Notes: generated by a model not told the origin, from the sequence alone. A stretch of DNA of 64,000 nucleotides from Neobacillus niacini (GCF_023715785.1 NZ_JAMBOX010000003.1:186001-250000), one strand, 5' to 3'; counted from the first letter of the stretch, positions 26,474 to 35,670 are shown. Numbers and translations: made by a program.

Positions 26474-27118
26474 TTAAATGGACTTGCTTTCATCCAATTT
26501 TGCATTTTTTTCTAAATCCGCAATTCTCGCATCAATCGTGCTGCGGTAATAGTTGCTGTTCACTTGATTCTCCAAGCCGTCTAAATAACTTTCAATTTCA
26601 TTAAACCGCGAGTATGGTTTATCGGAATAAGCATTGGAGTCAAGCACCTGGTTCATGCGCAGGTTGGCGCGGGTCACATTTTCGCGGCCCATTAACTCCA
26701 TCCGTCTTAGGTGCATATCTTTGAGCTTGTGCTTCATTTCCTCATACTTTCTTTCCAATTCGCCGCACTGGGCTTTCACTTGCTCAAGAGATGCGCCTAG
26801 GCGTTGGACACGGCTGGCAAATTGTTGATGCTCTGCTTCTGCAAATTGGTAAAGCTCAATTTCGCCCGCCTTTTGAGCAATCTCCGCTTGGTACTTGCGT
26901 TTTTCCGCTAATTCCAAGGCCTGCTGATATTCCCGTGCAAATTCATCCTTTAATTTGTACTGGCGCTCAAGCAGCTTGCGTACCTTTTCTGTTTCCTGCT
27001 CGGACTCGCGAAGATACTGATTAAGCAGCGCAATCGGATTTTGCTTCTCCTTTTGGTCAAGTGCATCATGTAAATCAGCTAACACCGTGTTTTTAATTCT
27101 TGAAAATATGTTTGTCAT
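26474..27118 (-). CDS. liaH: PspA/IM30-family phage-shock protein LiaH
   Basis: A 214-residue, almost wholly coiled-coil protein (FSRIKNTVLADLHDALDQ at the start; long heptad region ~30-170). It matches LiaH in length and start. LiaH forms large rings that protect the membrane under envelope stress and is recruited by LiaI. The ATG at 27118 follows AAAGGAG by 8 bases; the in-frame ATG two codons earlier is too close to the site. Confidence 0.88.
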   Translation of the reverse strand: MTNIFSRIKNTVLADLHDALDQKEKQNPIALLNQYLRESEQETEKVRKLLERQYKLKDEFAREYQQALELAEKRKYQAEIAQKAGEIELYQFAEAEHQQFASRVQRLGASLEQVKAQCGELERKYEEMKHKLKDMHLRRMELMGRENVTRANLRMNQVLDSNAYSDKPYSRFNEIESYLDGLENQVNSNYYRSTIDARIADLEKNAKLDESKSI

Positions 27119-27164
27119 GTTCATTCTCTCCTTTTTAAAATTAGATTGGTTATTCATTTCCAAA

Positions 27165-27285
27165 TTTTGTTGTGAGGTTCTGTAATTTTGTTGTGAGGTT
27201 CTGTTATTGTGTTGTGAGCCCCCAAAACTTTGTAGTGAAATCCAACAAATTTGTCGTGAACCGCAAAGTTTTTGGTGTGAACCTT
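27165..27285. repeat. Tandem repeat, ~20-base unit, inside the lia operon
   Basis: Six degenerate units on the minus strand of the form GG(T/C)TCAC(A/G)ACAAA plus a few T/A-rich bases. The two nearest liaH are almost identical (GAACCTCACAACAAAATT). It fills the 168-base spacer between liaI and liaH and has no reading frame. Confidence 0.7.
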
Positions 27286-27633
27286 CTAGTAATGTTTCAT
27301 TTCATTCCACTGCTTTTCAAAGTTGGCAAATGGATCGGATTCTTCTTTGATAACCGTAGATTTGGTTCCGTTCCACTTTTTGTAAACGAGGTAAAGGACA
27401 TATGCTGCAGCAACACCGATGATAGCCGGTGTATTATGAATGGAAGCCATCAGGACGACAAAACCGATGATGGCCAGCCCGACCTTTGCCCAAGTTGAAT
27501 CGGCCTTGACGAACTGTTTGAAGATGTAATATAGCAGCACCAGGCTGACGGCCAACCCAACCAGCGGACCGATCGTTGATAACAATATGACCGCTGCGAT
27601 ACCTCCCGCTAACAATAAACCAAATTTTTTCAT
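27286..27633 (-). CDS. liaI: LiaI-like membrane anchor
   Basis: A 115-residue protein with an N-terminal hydrophobic pair of helices (FGLLLAGGIAAVILLSTIGP; VSLVLLYYIFKQFV), a second pair, and a hydrophilic C-terminal tail (SDPFANFEKQWNEMKHY). Size and position, first gene before liaH, fit LiaI, which tethers LiaH to the membrane. Sequence similarity to LiaI is moderate by eye; it could also be described as an Lmo0954-type membrane protein. Confidence 0.7.
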   Translation of the reverse strand: MKKFGLLLAGGIAAVILLSTIGPLVGLAVSLVLLYYIFKQFVKADSTWAKVGLAIIGFVVLMASIHNTPAIIGVAAAYVLYLVYKKWNGTKSTVIKEESDPFANFEKQWNEMKHY

Positions 27634-27722
27634 TTGTTATTCACTCCCTTTCTCTTTCTTGATTTCATCTTACCTTTTTTCCACGCTTCCCATAATTGCG
27701 CCTGAGCTTGATTTTTGACTCG

Positions 27723-27732
27723 GTCTCGAGAC
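27723..27732. promoter_or_regulatory. Perfect palindrome upstream of liaI, candidate LiaR site
   Basis: GTCTCGAGAC is a perfect 10-base palindrome whose centre lies about 41 bases before a plausible start point on the minus strand (AATTAT -10 near 27692-27697). Position fits activation by LiaR; the exact LiaR consensus was not available to compare. Confidence 0.4.
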
Positions 27733-27736
27733 GTAG

Positions 27737-27784
27737 AAAAGGTCAGTCCCTTAAGCCTAAGCTTAAAAAACTGACCTTTTTTTC
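27737..27784 (-). terminator. Terminator of the LysM-CAP gene
   Basis: AAAAGGTCAG and CTGACCTTTT stem with an internal TTAAGCCTAAGCTTAA dyad in the loop; T-run on the minus strand. Confidence 0.75.
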
Positions 27785-27785
27785 G

Positions 27786-28397
27786 TTATTTTGAGATAAA
27801 CATCTGCACCCAGTAGTGGCCATAGGAACCGCCTTTGGCATAGCCGACGCCAATACGGGTATTCTTGCTCAAGATATTGGCGCGATGACCGGAGCTGTTC
27901 ATCCAGGATTGGACAACCGCTGCAGGTGTAGTCTGCCCGGCAGCGATATTCTCTGCCGCGGAACGATAGCTGATGCCAAATGCCTTGATCATGTCAAATG
28001 GGCTGCCATAGGTCGGGCTTGTGTGGCTGAAATAGTTTTTATCACGCATGTCCATTGCCTTATAACGGGCAACCCGTGACAGTTCCCAATCTGCCGTCAT
28101 CGGCGGCAGGCCGTTTTTCGCCCGCTCCTGATTGGTTAGCTGTATCACTTGATTTTCGATTGACTTTGCCCCGCTGATATCCGGAATCGTCACCTTTTGC
28201 CCAGGATAAATAAGGGCTGGATTTTTAAACTGGGGGTTGGCCGAAATAATTTCCGAGAGGCCAACCTGGTACCTGACGGCAATTTTCCAAAGCGAGTCAC
28301 CCGGCTGGACTGTATAAATTTGCTGGGCAAACGAAACGCTTGGAATGCAGAACAGAGCCAATAAAAACATGAAACCGAACCAAAAGGATTTTTTCAT
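27786..28397 (-). CDS. Secreted LysM-CAP (SCP-like) protein
   Basis: A 203-residue exoprotein: signal peptide (residues 1-24, ending SVSFAQ), one LysM domain (YTVQPGDSLWKIAVRYQVGLSE, ~28-72) that binds peptidoglycan or chitin-like glycan, and a CAP domain (~80-200) with LTNQERAKNGLPPM, YFSHTSPTYG, SAAENIAAG and WMNSSGHRANIL. It resembles B. subtilis YkwD and spore-coat associated CAP proteins. The CAP domain's biochemical role in Bacillus is unknown. The start follows GGAGGCG. Confidence 0.9.
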   Translation of the reverse strand: MKKSFWFGFMFLLALFCIPSVSFAQQIYTVQPGDSLWKIAVRYQVGLSEIISANPQFKNPALIYPGQKVTIPDISGAKSIENQVIQLTNQERAKNGLPPMTADWELSRVARYKAMDMRDKNYFSHTSPTYGSPFDMIKAFGISYRSAAENIAAGQTTPAAVVQSWMNSSGHRANILSKNTRIGVGYAKGGSYGHYWVQMFISK

Positions 28398-28575
28398 TTT
28401 TTCGCCTCCTCCGAATATATATTTTTGATTTCTGACCCAAAATATACAAATCCAAAAAATAATTCTTTATACCTAGTATAACCACATATTTATTGCGGCT
28501 TTGCCAGGCTGTAGGCAAGATTCATCCCCTTCCCGCATATATCTTTAAAAAGGCGAGTCATAAGGGGGATTGCGG

Positions 28576-28722
28576 GTGGCACTTTGGTGGACAATGACTT
28601 TTGGTTTGGTGCTTTGCCTTGGGATAGTGGGAGGCACGATGGTACATTTCTTAAGAAACGCACTTGATTCAGATGATGCTAAGCGGATTGATAAATTACC
28701 TGTTGATAAGGACCCAAAATAG
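28576..28722 (+). CDS. Small single-span membrane protein, unknown
   Basis: A 48-residue frame starting with GTG, 7 bases after AAGGGGG: MALWWTMTFGLVLCLGIVGG and MVHFLRNALDSDDAKRIDKL..., i.e. one membrane helix plus a charged tail. A TTG two codons upstream is a less likely start. No family recognised. No terminator before the repeat remnant that follows. Confidence 0.55.
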   Translation: MALWWTMTFGLVLCLGIVGGTMVHFLRNALDSDDAKRIDKLPVDKDPK

Positions 28723-28737
28723 GGTTCTTTTTTATCG

Positions 28738-28790
28738 ATTGTCCAGCTCCAGCGCCCTAGCGGCTAGTGTCCTTCGCTCTCCGCAATTCT
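28738..28790 (+). repeat. Remnant of a common Bacillus intergenic repeat
   Basis: TTGTCCAGCTCCAGCGCCC..TAGCGGCTAG is the left end of a GC-rich intergenic element that I recall as frequent in Bacillus genomes; the right end is missing here. Recognition is from memory and the copy is partial. Confidence 0.4.
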
Positions 28791-28857
28791 TATTACATAA
28801 ACTTTTAATTTTAGGAAAAATTAGACAAGAGATTATTTTAATTTTTGGAGGGTTTTT

Positions 28858-30390
28858 ATGACGTCCGAGAAAATTCCCAAACTGCCAAAGCCGTACTGGC
28901 GTGATCTTAAGCTGCCTTCTTTTGAAAAATTAACCGAGGATTTGTCCGTCGATGTCGCCATTGTCGGCGCCGGTATCACCGGAATTACTGCGGCTTATTT
29001 GCTTTCCAAAGAAGGCGTTAAAGTGGCGATTATCGAAGCAGGAAGCTTTCTCAATGGCACCACCGGGCATACGACCGCGAAACTAACGGCCCAGCATGAT
29101 ATTATCTACGATGAATTAATTAATCATTTCGGTGAAGACAAGGCGAAACAATATTATCTGTCGACTTCGAGCGCAATTGATTTTGTGGAAAACAAGATCA
29201 ATGAACTAGGGATTGACTGCGATTTCAGCAAAGAGGATGCTTATGTCTATGCTACAACAGACCAAACCAAGAGTAAGCTGCAAACCGAATATGAAGCATA
29301 CCACCGACTGGGGATACCCGGGGCACTAAAGGATACGATTCCATTCAATGTTCAGGTGAAGGGCGCTTTGGCTATGCATAATCAAGCCCAATACCACCCG
29401 CTAAAATTCTTGCGAAGGCTTTTGGATGAAGCTGTTAAGGCCGGCTGCAAGGTTTATGAAAATACCACAGCCTGGGATATTGAAAATGCTGAAACGAACC
29501 AGCCAGTTGTTGTGACGAAGGGCGGCAAGCGGGTAACCTGCAAGCATGTCATTATGGCTTCCCACTACCCGTTTTATGATAAACCGGGGCTTTATTTTGC
29601 CAGAATGTACCCGAGCAGATCCTATGCGATCGGGATTAAAACGGACAAGGAGTATCCTGGAGGCATGTACATCAGCGCCGATAACCCGCCGCGTTCGATT
29701 CGCTCCACTCCGCTGGAAGGCGGCGAAAAATTGATCATTATTGGCGGCGAAAAGCATAAAACCGGGCAGGGCGAAGATATGATGAAGCATTTTGAAGCCC
29801 TCGAGCAGTTTGCCGAAGAGGTTTTTGGGATCAAAGAATTCGCCTATCGCTGGTCGGCCCAAGATTTGGTTACCTTGGACAACGTTCCGTATATCGGCCC
29901 AATCACCCAAGACCGGGAAAGTGTGCTATTGGCAACTGGATTTAAAAAGTGGGGCATGACGACAGGCATTCTCGCAGGACATATTTTGACTGATTATGCA
30001 CTTGGCCGGGACAACCCTTATAAGGAGTTGTATTCGCCACACCGCTTCCAGGCTGATCCGGATTTGAAAAAGGTCATCACAACGAACCTGGATGTCGCCA
30101 AGCACCTGATTAAAGGCAAGATTGAATTTGTTCCAAAGGATCCTGATGAACTGGCAGCTGGTGAAGGCTGCGCCGTCATGTATAACGGCAAGCGGGCTGG
30201 TGCCTACAAGGACGATAGCGGCAAAATGTATGTTGTCGACACGACCTGCACCCATCTCGGCTGTGAATGTGAGTGGAACCACGCCGAGAAAACATGGGAC
30301 TGCCCGTGCCACGGCTCCCGCTATTCCTATACCGGCGAAGTCATTGAAGGTCCCGCTGTCCAGGGGCTTGATTTATTGGAGGAAGCATAA
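28858..30390 (+). CDS. yhfW: FAD oxidoreductase with C-terminal Rieske domain, YhfW-like
   Basis: A 510-residue two-domain enzyme. Residues ~25-400 form a DAO-type FAD domain with the dinucleotide motif VAIVGAGITGITAAYLL and a second glycine-rich ATGFKKWGMTTG site. Residues ~415-505 form a Rieske domain with both [2Fe-2S] ligand boxes, CTHLGC and CPCHGSRY. The length and domain order match B. subtilis YhfW. The substrate is unknown; an amine or amino acid oxidised with electrons passed to the cluster is inferred. The start follows GGAGGG. Confidence 0.9.
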   Translation: MTSEKIPKLPKPYWRDLKLPSFEKLTEDLSVDVAIVGAGITGITAAYLLSKEGVKVAIIEAGSFLNGTTGHTTAKLTAQHDIIYDELINHFGEDKAKQYYLSTSSAIDFVENKINELGIDCDFSKEDAYVYATTDQTKSKLQTEYEAYHRLGIPGALKDTIPFNVQVKGALAMHNQAQYHPLKFLRRLLDEAVKAGCKVYENTTAWDIENAETNQPVVVTKGGKRVTCKHVIMASHYPFYDKPGLYFARMYPSRSYAIGIKTDKEYPGGMYISADNPPRSIRSTPLEGGEKLIIIGGEKHKTGQGEDMMKHFEALEQFAEEVFGIKEFAYRWSAQDLVTLDNVPYIGPITQDRESVLLATGFKKWGMTTGILAGHILTDYALGRDNPYKELYSPHRFQADPDLKKVITTNLDVAKHLIKGKIEFVPKDPDELAAGEGCAVMYNGKRAGAYKDDSGKMYVVDTTCTHLGCECEWNHAEKTWDCPCHGSRYSYTGEVIEGPAVQGLDLLEEA

Positions 30391-30393
30391 AAC

Positions 30394-30432
30394 AAAAACC
30401 AACGCCTCCCACTTTGCCAATGGGAGGCGCTG
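30394..30432 (-). terminator. Terminator for the 46-residue protein gene
   Basis: CGCCTCCCA / TGGGAGGCG stem; T-rich run on the minus strand (TTGGTTTTTGTTTT). May also slow yhfW transcripts. Confidence 0.75.
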
Positions 30433-30442
30433 TTCATTACAT

Positions 30443-30583
30443 TTATCTAGGGTTTCCGTGCGGACGGTTTCGTTTTAACGCTTCGCCGGTTTCGAATTCA
30501 ACCAGCTCAGAGCTTGTTTTCATTGCTTTCTTACGATTGTTATTGCGCTGTGCATTTGCGTTACCAAGCTTCGTTCTACCCAT
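30443..30583 (-). CDS. Small basic protein, unknown (possibly spore-associated)
   Basis: A 46-residue hydrophilic basic protein, MGRTKLGNANAQRNNNRKKA at the start, ending RNRPHGNPR. AAAAGGAG lies 10 bases before the ATG at 30583, which I prefer over the upstream ATG at 30637. Composition (Asn, Arg, Lys, no hydrophobic stretch) is like minor spore proteins, but I cannot name a family. Confidence 0.6.
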   Translation of the reverse strand: MGRTKLGNANAQRNNNRKKAMKTSSELVEFETGEALKRNRPHGNPR

Positions 30584-30642
30584 ATCTGTCAACTCCTTTT
30601 TAAAAAGAAAGTCATTGTTAGTATGGGTGGAAACCAAGGGTC

Positions 30643-32112
30643 CTATTCTGACCTTAGAACGGGTGCTTTTCTATATTTTGTCAGTTGCTCAAAGCCGTAA
30701 GCCACTTCAATCAACACCGGCTCACTAAAGGCTGTTCCCGCAAACGTCAGTCCGACCGGCTCCCCGGCTTCCGTATAGCCCGCCGGTACGGCAATCGATG
30801 GGTACCCTGCTTTAGCACTGATTTGCGATCCCTCATCCGCCGGAAACACAATCGCATCCAAGTTGTATTTTTCCAGAGCAAAATCAATTCCTTGCTCCCG
30901 CGAATGGTACAAGTCAAATTCGAGCGTATCTATATAGGCGGCCTCAGTTAACGAACCGCTAGTTTCTTCCGATTCCAGCAGTACGGTCTGTCCGTATTTC
31001 AGCATTTTCTCTTCATCTTGATTGTTAAACGCAATGACATCGCTCAAACTACGCACCTTGACCGAAGGATCCAAACCATTCAAATACGCATTCAAGTCGG
31101 GTTTGAATTCATATGTTAACACATCATATTTCCACATCGCCTTAGCAGAAGGAATCTTAATATCCTCCACTATTTCGGCATCGGATGTTTTAAGCGCTTC
31201 GATAGAGGCATGGAACACTTTTTTCTTTTCATCTGTTAAAAATTCGATGAATCCGTCCACAGCAATGCCAATTCTTTTTCCCTTCAGGCCATCTTCCACC
31301 AAGGACTTAGAAAAATCAATCCCATCAAACGGGTTGGTTAGGGTAATCGGATCCCTTTCGTCCCGTCCACATAGAGCAGTAAGTAAAATCGCGGCATCTG
31401 TAACGGTCCTAGCCATCGGTCCAGCTGTATCTTGGGAGTGCGCAATCGGAATAATCCCGCTACGGCTAATAAGGCCGACCGTGGGCTTGATGCCAACAAT
31501 CGAATTTTTGCACGATGGATTTAAAATCGATCCGGATGTTTCCGTTCCTACAGCCGCAGCAGCGAAACTGCAAGCAATAGCTGCACCGGAGCCCGAACTG
31601 GAGCCGCCGACATCGAATGAACCCGGACCATAAGGATTTAGCACTTGCCCGCCGCGCGAGCTGTAGCCGTTTTTCATCTTGTAGGTCATGAAATTGGCCC
31701 ATTCGGTCATGTTTGTTTTTCCAAGAATCACCGCACCAGCATTGCGCAATTGTTCGGCCACATAAGAATCCTTAAGTGCGATCGAGTCTTTTAGCGCCAG
31801 CGACCCGGCACTTGTATGCATTTTGTCATGGGTATCAATATTGTCCTTAATTAAGATCGGGACTCCATGCAGCGGCCCCCGCGGACCTTTCACCTTACGC
31901 TCCATATCAAGCGCCTCGGCTATATGTATAGCATCAGGATTGATCTCGAGAACTGAATTAATTTCTTTATCATAAACCGATATTCGCTTTAGATATAAGA
32001 GTACCAATTCCTTGGATGTCAGCTCTCCGCTTTCAAGTTTCTCACGTATTTGAGCGATTGAGGCATCCTCAAGCCACTCGTCATAATACTTTTTCAATTT
32101 TGAATTTTCCAT
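30643..32112 (-). CDS. Amidase signature-family enzyme
   Basis: A 489-residue amidase. The catalytic Lys is in PILIKDNIDTHD and the Ser-cisSer-Lys site is in VGGSSSGSGAAIACSFAAAAVGTETSGSI, split by the Gly-rich loop. This subfamily (GatA-like, close to B. subtilis AmhX-neighbour type amidases) hydrolyses amides of unknown nature. It is not GatA, as no gatC/gatB is near. The ATG at 32112 follows GGAGGGG. Confidence 0.85.
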   Translation of the reverse strand: MENSKLKKYYDEWLEDASIAQIREKLESGELTSKELVLLYLKRISVYDKEINSVLEINPDAIHIAEALDMERKVKGPRGPLHGVPILIKDNIDTHDKMHTSAGSLALKDSIALKDSYVAEQLRNAGAVILGKTNMTEWANFMTYKMKNGYSSRGGQVLNPYGPGSFDVGGSSSGSGAAIACSFAAAAVGTETSGSILNPSCKNSIVGIKPTVGLISRSGIIPIAHSQDTAGPMARTVTDAAILLTALCGRDERDPITLTNPFDGIDFSKSLVEDGLKGKRIGIAVDGFIEFLTDEKKKVFHASIEALKTSDAEIVEDIKIPSAKAMWKYDVLTYEFKPDLNAYLNGLDPSVKVRSLSDVIAFNNQDEEKMLKYGQTVLLESEETSGSLTEAAYIDTLEFDLYHSREQGIDFALEKYNLDAIVFPADEGSQISAKAGYPSIAVPAGYTEAGEPVGLTFAGTAFSEPVLIEVAYGFEQLTKYRKAPVLRSE

Positions 32113-32174
32113 TGTATTTCCCCTCCGTTTCTCCCTTTTATTATTCAAGAAAAATAACGCAAATCCTTTTTAAA

Positions 32175-32218
32175 AAATAAAAAAGGCCGCCACGGGTATG
32201 GGGCCCTTGGCTGCCTTA
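32175..32218 (-). terminator. Terminator of the RNA helicase gene
   Basis: AAGGC-GCCA and TGGC-GCCTT paired arms with a T-run on the minus strand, overlapping the stop codon. Confidence 0.75.
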
Positions 32219-33352
32219 ACGACGCAGCTTTTGTTCTTCGGCTGCGATTTTCCCTTTATAAAAAATTCGTTTTTGGAGTGGTACGTTTAACTCTCGACAA
32301 AATTGTTTCAGCTCACGCTCTTCCCGGTCCGTTACTAGCGAAATCACCGTTCCAGCCGCTCCCATCCGGCCAGTTCTGCCTGCGCGGTGGATATACTGGG
32401 TGATATCCTTTGGCAGGTCGATTTGCACGACATGGGTAACCCCCTCAATATCAAGACCACGTGCCGCAACGTCGGTGGCAATCAGCATTTTAAGCTTGCC
32501 GTCGCGGAATGACTTTAACACTGCCTGACGATCCAATTTTTTCATTTCGCTATGTAAGACTCCAGCCGACAACGCTTTGTAATCGAACTTTTCCTTCATA
32601 ACCTGCAGCTCGCCAATATCATTAATGAATGCGAGTGTTTTGCTGCTCTCCAACCGGGCGACTTTTTCCAGCAGCTCGACTTTTTCTCTGCGTTCACAAG
32701 AAAAATAAAGATGCTCAACCTCTCCGGATGTGGCAGCTTCATCTTTGGCGACTTTAATAATTTCAGGTTCACCCGTCAATTCCCTGGCTGTTTTCTCCGT
32801 TGCCGGCTTCAAGGTGGCGGAAAATAATGCAACTTGGCGGTCGGACATCGTTGATTTGACGATGTTCTGAACCGAGGACAAGTGCTCCGATGCCAAAAGC
32901 TGATCACCTTCATCGAGCACCACGAGCTTGACTTCGTGCATTTTTACCTTTTTCTGTTTGATCAGCTCAAGCAGCCTTCCTGGCGTAGCAAAAATGACAT
33001 GGGGGCGCTTTTTTAATTTTTCCAGCTGTCGCTTCAGGTTGGCCCCGCCGATAATAGAAGTTCCTCTAATAGCGCTTCCCTCAGACCACTTTTGAAATTC
33101 CTGATATATTTGCATCACCAACTCCTGTGATGATGCTAACACAACAGCCTGCAACGATTGCAGCTCGGCATCGATTTTATCGAGCAGCGGCAGTAAATAA
33201 GCCAGCGTTTTTCCCGTCCCTGTCGGTGATTCTGCAATGACATCCTTTCCTTCAAGGATGAGAGGAATGGCTTCCCGCTGAATGACTGTAGGTTCTTGAA
33301 AACCTGACTTTTTCCAGGCCTCTTGTAAAAATGGCTGTAATTTGTTTAACAT
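32216..33352 (-). CDS. yfmL: DEAD-box RNA helicase, YfmL-like
   Basis: A 378-residue helicase core without a C-terminal extension, the length of B. subtilis YfmL. Motifs: Q motif (PTVIQREAIPLIL), Walker A SPTGTGKT, motif II DEGD rather than DEAD, motif III SAT, and motif VI HRAGRTGRMG. It acts in ribosome assembly and cold growth in B. subtilis. The start lies 17 bases after AAGGGAG. Confidence 0.88.
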   Translation of the reverse strand: MLNKLQPFLQEAWKKSGFQEPTVIQREAIPLILEGKDVIAESPTGTGKTLAYLLPLLDKIDAELQSLQAVVLASSQELVMQIYQEFQKWSEGSAIRGTSIIGGANLKRQLEKLKKRPHVIFATPGRLLELIKQKKVKMHEVKLVVLDEGDQLLASEHLSSVQNIVKSTMSDRQVALFSATLKPATEKTARELTGEPEIIKVAKDEAATSGEVEHLYFSCERREKVELLEKVARLESSKTLAFINDIGELQVMKEKFDYKALSAGVLHSEMKKLDRQAVLKSFRDGKLKMLIATDVAARGLDIEGVTHVVQIDLPKDITQYIHRAGRTGRMGAAGTVISLVTDREERELKQFCRELNVPLQKRIFYKGKIAAEEQKLRR

Positions 33353-33417
33353 GTATGACTCCCTTTTCTTTTTTCATGTTGTTTTGATACTAACGTAATT
33401 ATGTTTCAGTGTCTAGT

Positions 33418-33717
33418 TTAAGCGGAAGTTCGGAAATAGAGTAGAATCCAAGCCATGTGAAAAACAAGAACTGAGAAGTAAATGACACAGGCGGATATCA
33501 ACAAGGTGCGTAGCCTTCCCTTCAAAGGATGCATGAAATACAGACAAATTAACAAGAAGGGCAGAAGAATTTTAATGAAGTAAAAATAGGTCCAGCTTTT
33601 ATCCATCACGGCACGCATCAAGGGATTGGCTTCCTCAATAATTCCTGAAATAATGCCAAAATGAGTCAGGACAGCATCCAATATGCCGGCAATAAGCAAA
33701 AATAAACAAAGTCTCAT
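33418..33717 (-). CDS. DUF5658 membrane protein
   Basis: A 99-residue protein with three hydrophobic segments: LFLLIAGILDAVLTHFGI near the N terminus, the hallmark of the DUF5658 family together with EEANPLMRAVM, then FYFIKILLPFLLICLYF and a last helix. Function unknown. Its promoter region faces the copC gene; an AAAGAAC (SinR-like) sequence sits about 105 bases upstream but is probably chance. Confidence 0.75.
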   Translation of the reverse strand: MRLCLFLLIAGILDAVLTHFGIISGIIEEANPLMRAVMDKSWTYFYFIKILLPFLLICLYFMHPLKGRLRTLLISACVIYFSVLVFHMAWILLYFRTSA

Positions 33718-33972
33718 TCCGATTCCTCTTTATATTTTCATTGTTTCTAGTAATACCTATGCTGATACATTTATTCCCATAATATCATAAACAAGAACAA
33801 ATTATTCTTTATAAAGAACAATTAGAACAAAAAATATAAAATTAAGTTATTATCATTCCTCACAGCTAATTTGACATATTTGTGAACATTGCTTAAAAAT
33901 TGATATGAACAAGAAGAAATGGTGATAAAATGATGACTACATCAATTTAATAACATAATGGAGTTGAAAATA

Positions 33973-34578
33973 ATGTTAAAGAAAATCTCCTTTATCATAT
34001 CTACCCTATTTTTTCTATTAGGAACGAATGTTTTTGCGCATTCACATTTTAAGGATTCCAATCCTAAAAGCGGTGAAGTAGTGACTGATGCGCTTGAAAA
34101 CATTACCCTTTCCTATGAAACAAAGGTCGAGTCCACAAGCACCTTTTCCTTAACGGACCAAAACGGCACAAATATTCCGCTGTCACAAGTTTCCGTAAAC
34201 AATAATCAATTAGTCGGAACGCTGAAGGATGAACTGGCCGACGGCGGTTATACTATTCATTGGAAAATTATTGGAGCTGATGGCCATCCGTTGGAGGGGG
34301 AGGTCCCGTTCTCCGTCCAATTGCCGGAAAACCAGACTGCAGATGGGACAGTTACAGTTGCAGCAAACAACACCTCAACCAGCGAGGGCACAACTGCGGA
34401 AACTGAAAATGTTAAAGCAGCCGATACCAGCCAGGCACAAACCGCGGCAGTCCTCACCCAAAAAGCTGAGCCTGAGGAAGCAACATTTAAAGACTACATG
34501 ATTCCAGTGGCAGTCGGATTGTTGATCGTTTTTGGCGCCGGAAGCTACTGGTTATTTTACAGAAGGAAGCATGTCTAG
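33973..34578 (+). CDS. CopC-domain copper-binding protein
   Basis: A 201-residue exported protein. After a signal peptide (residues 1-23, ...LGTNVFA) the mature chain starts HSHFKDSNPKSGE, giving the N-terminal His of the CopC Cu(II) histidine-brace; the DGHPLEGEVPF segment supplies the second His. A Ser/Thr-rich linker precedes a C-terminal membrane anchor (IPVAVGLLIVFGAGSYWLFY). The ATG at 33973 follows GGAG. It abuts copD with no gap. Together they resemble the two halves of B. subtilis YcnJ, a copper importer. Confidence 0.85.
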   Translation: MLKKISFIISTLFFLLGTNVFAHSHFKDSNPKSGEVVTDALENITLSYETKVESTSTFSLTDQNGTNIPLSQVSVNNNQLVGTLKDELADGGYTIHWKIIGADGHPLEGEVPFSVQLPENQTADGTVTVAANNTSTSEGTTAETENVKAADTSQAQTAAVLTQKAEPEEATFKDYMIPVAVGLLIVFGAGSYWLFYRRKHV

Positions 34579-35670
34579 ATGTTATGGTTCAATGTTGTAA
34601 GTGAAGCTCTGCTTTATCTTTGTTTTTCCATTTTACTGGGCAGTTTCATTTTGCATTTAATCCCGGAAACCGCCCGTCCTGGAATCAAAATTTCAAAAAA
34701 CATTCTATTGATAGCAACTCTCGGAGTTGCTTTTCTTTCATTTGTTCCGGTGTTAAAACTCATTTTATATTTATACCGCGATATGGGTCTTGGGGTGACC
34801 GTTCAATCGGTTTTGCTAAATTTTGAAGTTGGAAAGTCCTGGGTTAAAACATGGATCGTGTCGCTGATCTTATTCATTTACCTTGTGCCCATCAAACTGG
34901 AGCGGAAACCGTTCTTTTCGCTGGCCGGGCTAGTCCTTATTCTGGTCTTAATTATTCTGCAAGGCTGGTCGAGCCATGCCAGCTCCTTGACAGGCTGGCA
35001 GGGGGCATTGACCCATACCACGCATTTTCTGGCAATCACAACATGGATAGGCATTCTCATTGTTATTAGCTGGTTTTCTACGAACCATGACAACTGGAAG
35101 CATTTTTTAAAGTGGTTTACACCGGTTGCTATTACATGTTTAGCGCTGGCAGCCTTGACTGGATTCGACCTTATGGGCTATATGATGAGCGAGGATAACT
35201 ATGTAAACAGTTGGACTCTGCCCTATGGTCAGACACTGCTGCTAAAGCATCTAGCTATCATTCCACTATTGGCATTTGCATTTATTAATAGTATTTTAAT
35301 CCGGAAAAAAGTCTCGGATGATCCGGCGTTTAATCCGCTCCCTTGGGCAAGACTCGAGAGTATGATCGTATTATTAATTTTTGTGGTTACCGGAGCGCTC
35401 GGACAAGAAGCCCCGCCGCATAATATTGAAACAACGATTAATGAAACAGGTGTTTCGCCGCTATTCAGCTTTTTTCACGAAGGTGAGCCAGTGATTCCAT
35501 TGGCATTTTCACCAGGTATCCTGTCAATCGTACTTTTTTTGTCAGCAGTCCTTTTCCTGATCATGTTAGTCCTAACCTTTATTAAAAAGGCCCCAAAAGT
35601 CATGGCACTTGTCATGGGCATCTTATTTATATTGACTGCCTACTTGGCGTTAATGCTAAGCGTGCAATAA
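34579..35670 (+). CDS. CopD-domain copper transport membrane protein
   Basis: A 363-residue protein with about eight to nine membrane helices and a CopD domain (HTTHFLAITTWIGILIVISWFSTN; LLLKHLAIIPLLAFAFINS), whose His residues are thought to pass Cu inward. The stop of copC and the ATG here are contiguous (TAGATG), so they are co-translated. The gene ends in the second copy of the two-hairpin repeat. Confidence 0.83.
   Translation: MLWFNVVSEALLYLCFSILLGSFILHLIPETARPGIKISKNILLIATLGVAFLSFVPVLKLILYLYRDMGLGVTVQSVLLNFEVGKSWVKTWIVSLILFIYLVPIKLERKPFFSLAGLVLILVLIILQGWSSHASSLTGWQGALTHTTHFLAITTWIGILIVISWFSTNHDNWKHFLKWFTPVAITCLALAALTGFDLMGYMMSEDNYVNSWTLPYGQTLLLKHLAIIPLLAFAFINSILIRKKVSDDPAFNPLPWARLESMIVLLIFVVTGALGQEAPPHNIETTINETGVSPLFSFFHEGEPVIPLAFSPGILSIVLFLSAVLFLIMLVLTFIKKAPKVMALVMGILFILTAYLALMLSVQ

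Noticed and set aside
33811..33840. AAAGAAC (SinR-like) sequence before the DUF5658 gene
   Set aside because: A 7-base degenerate motif is expected several times in 64 kb, and there is no biofilm context here.
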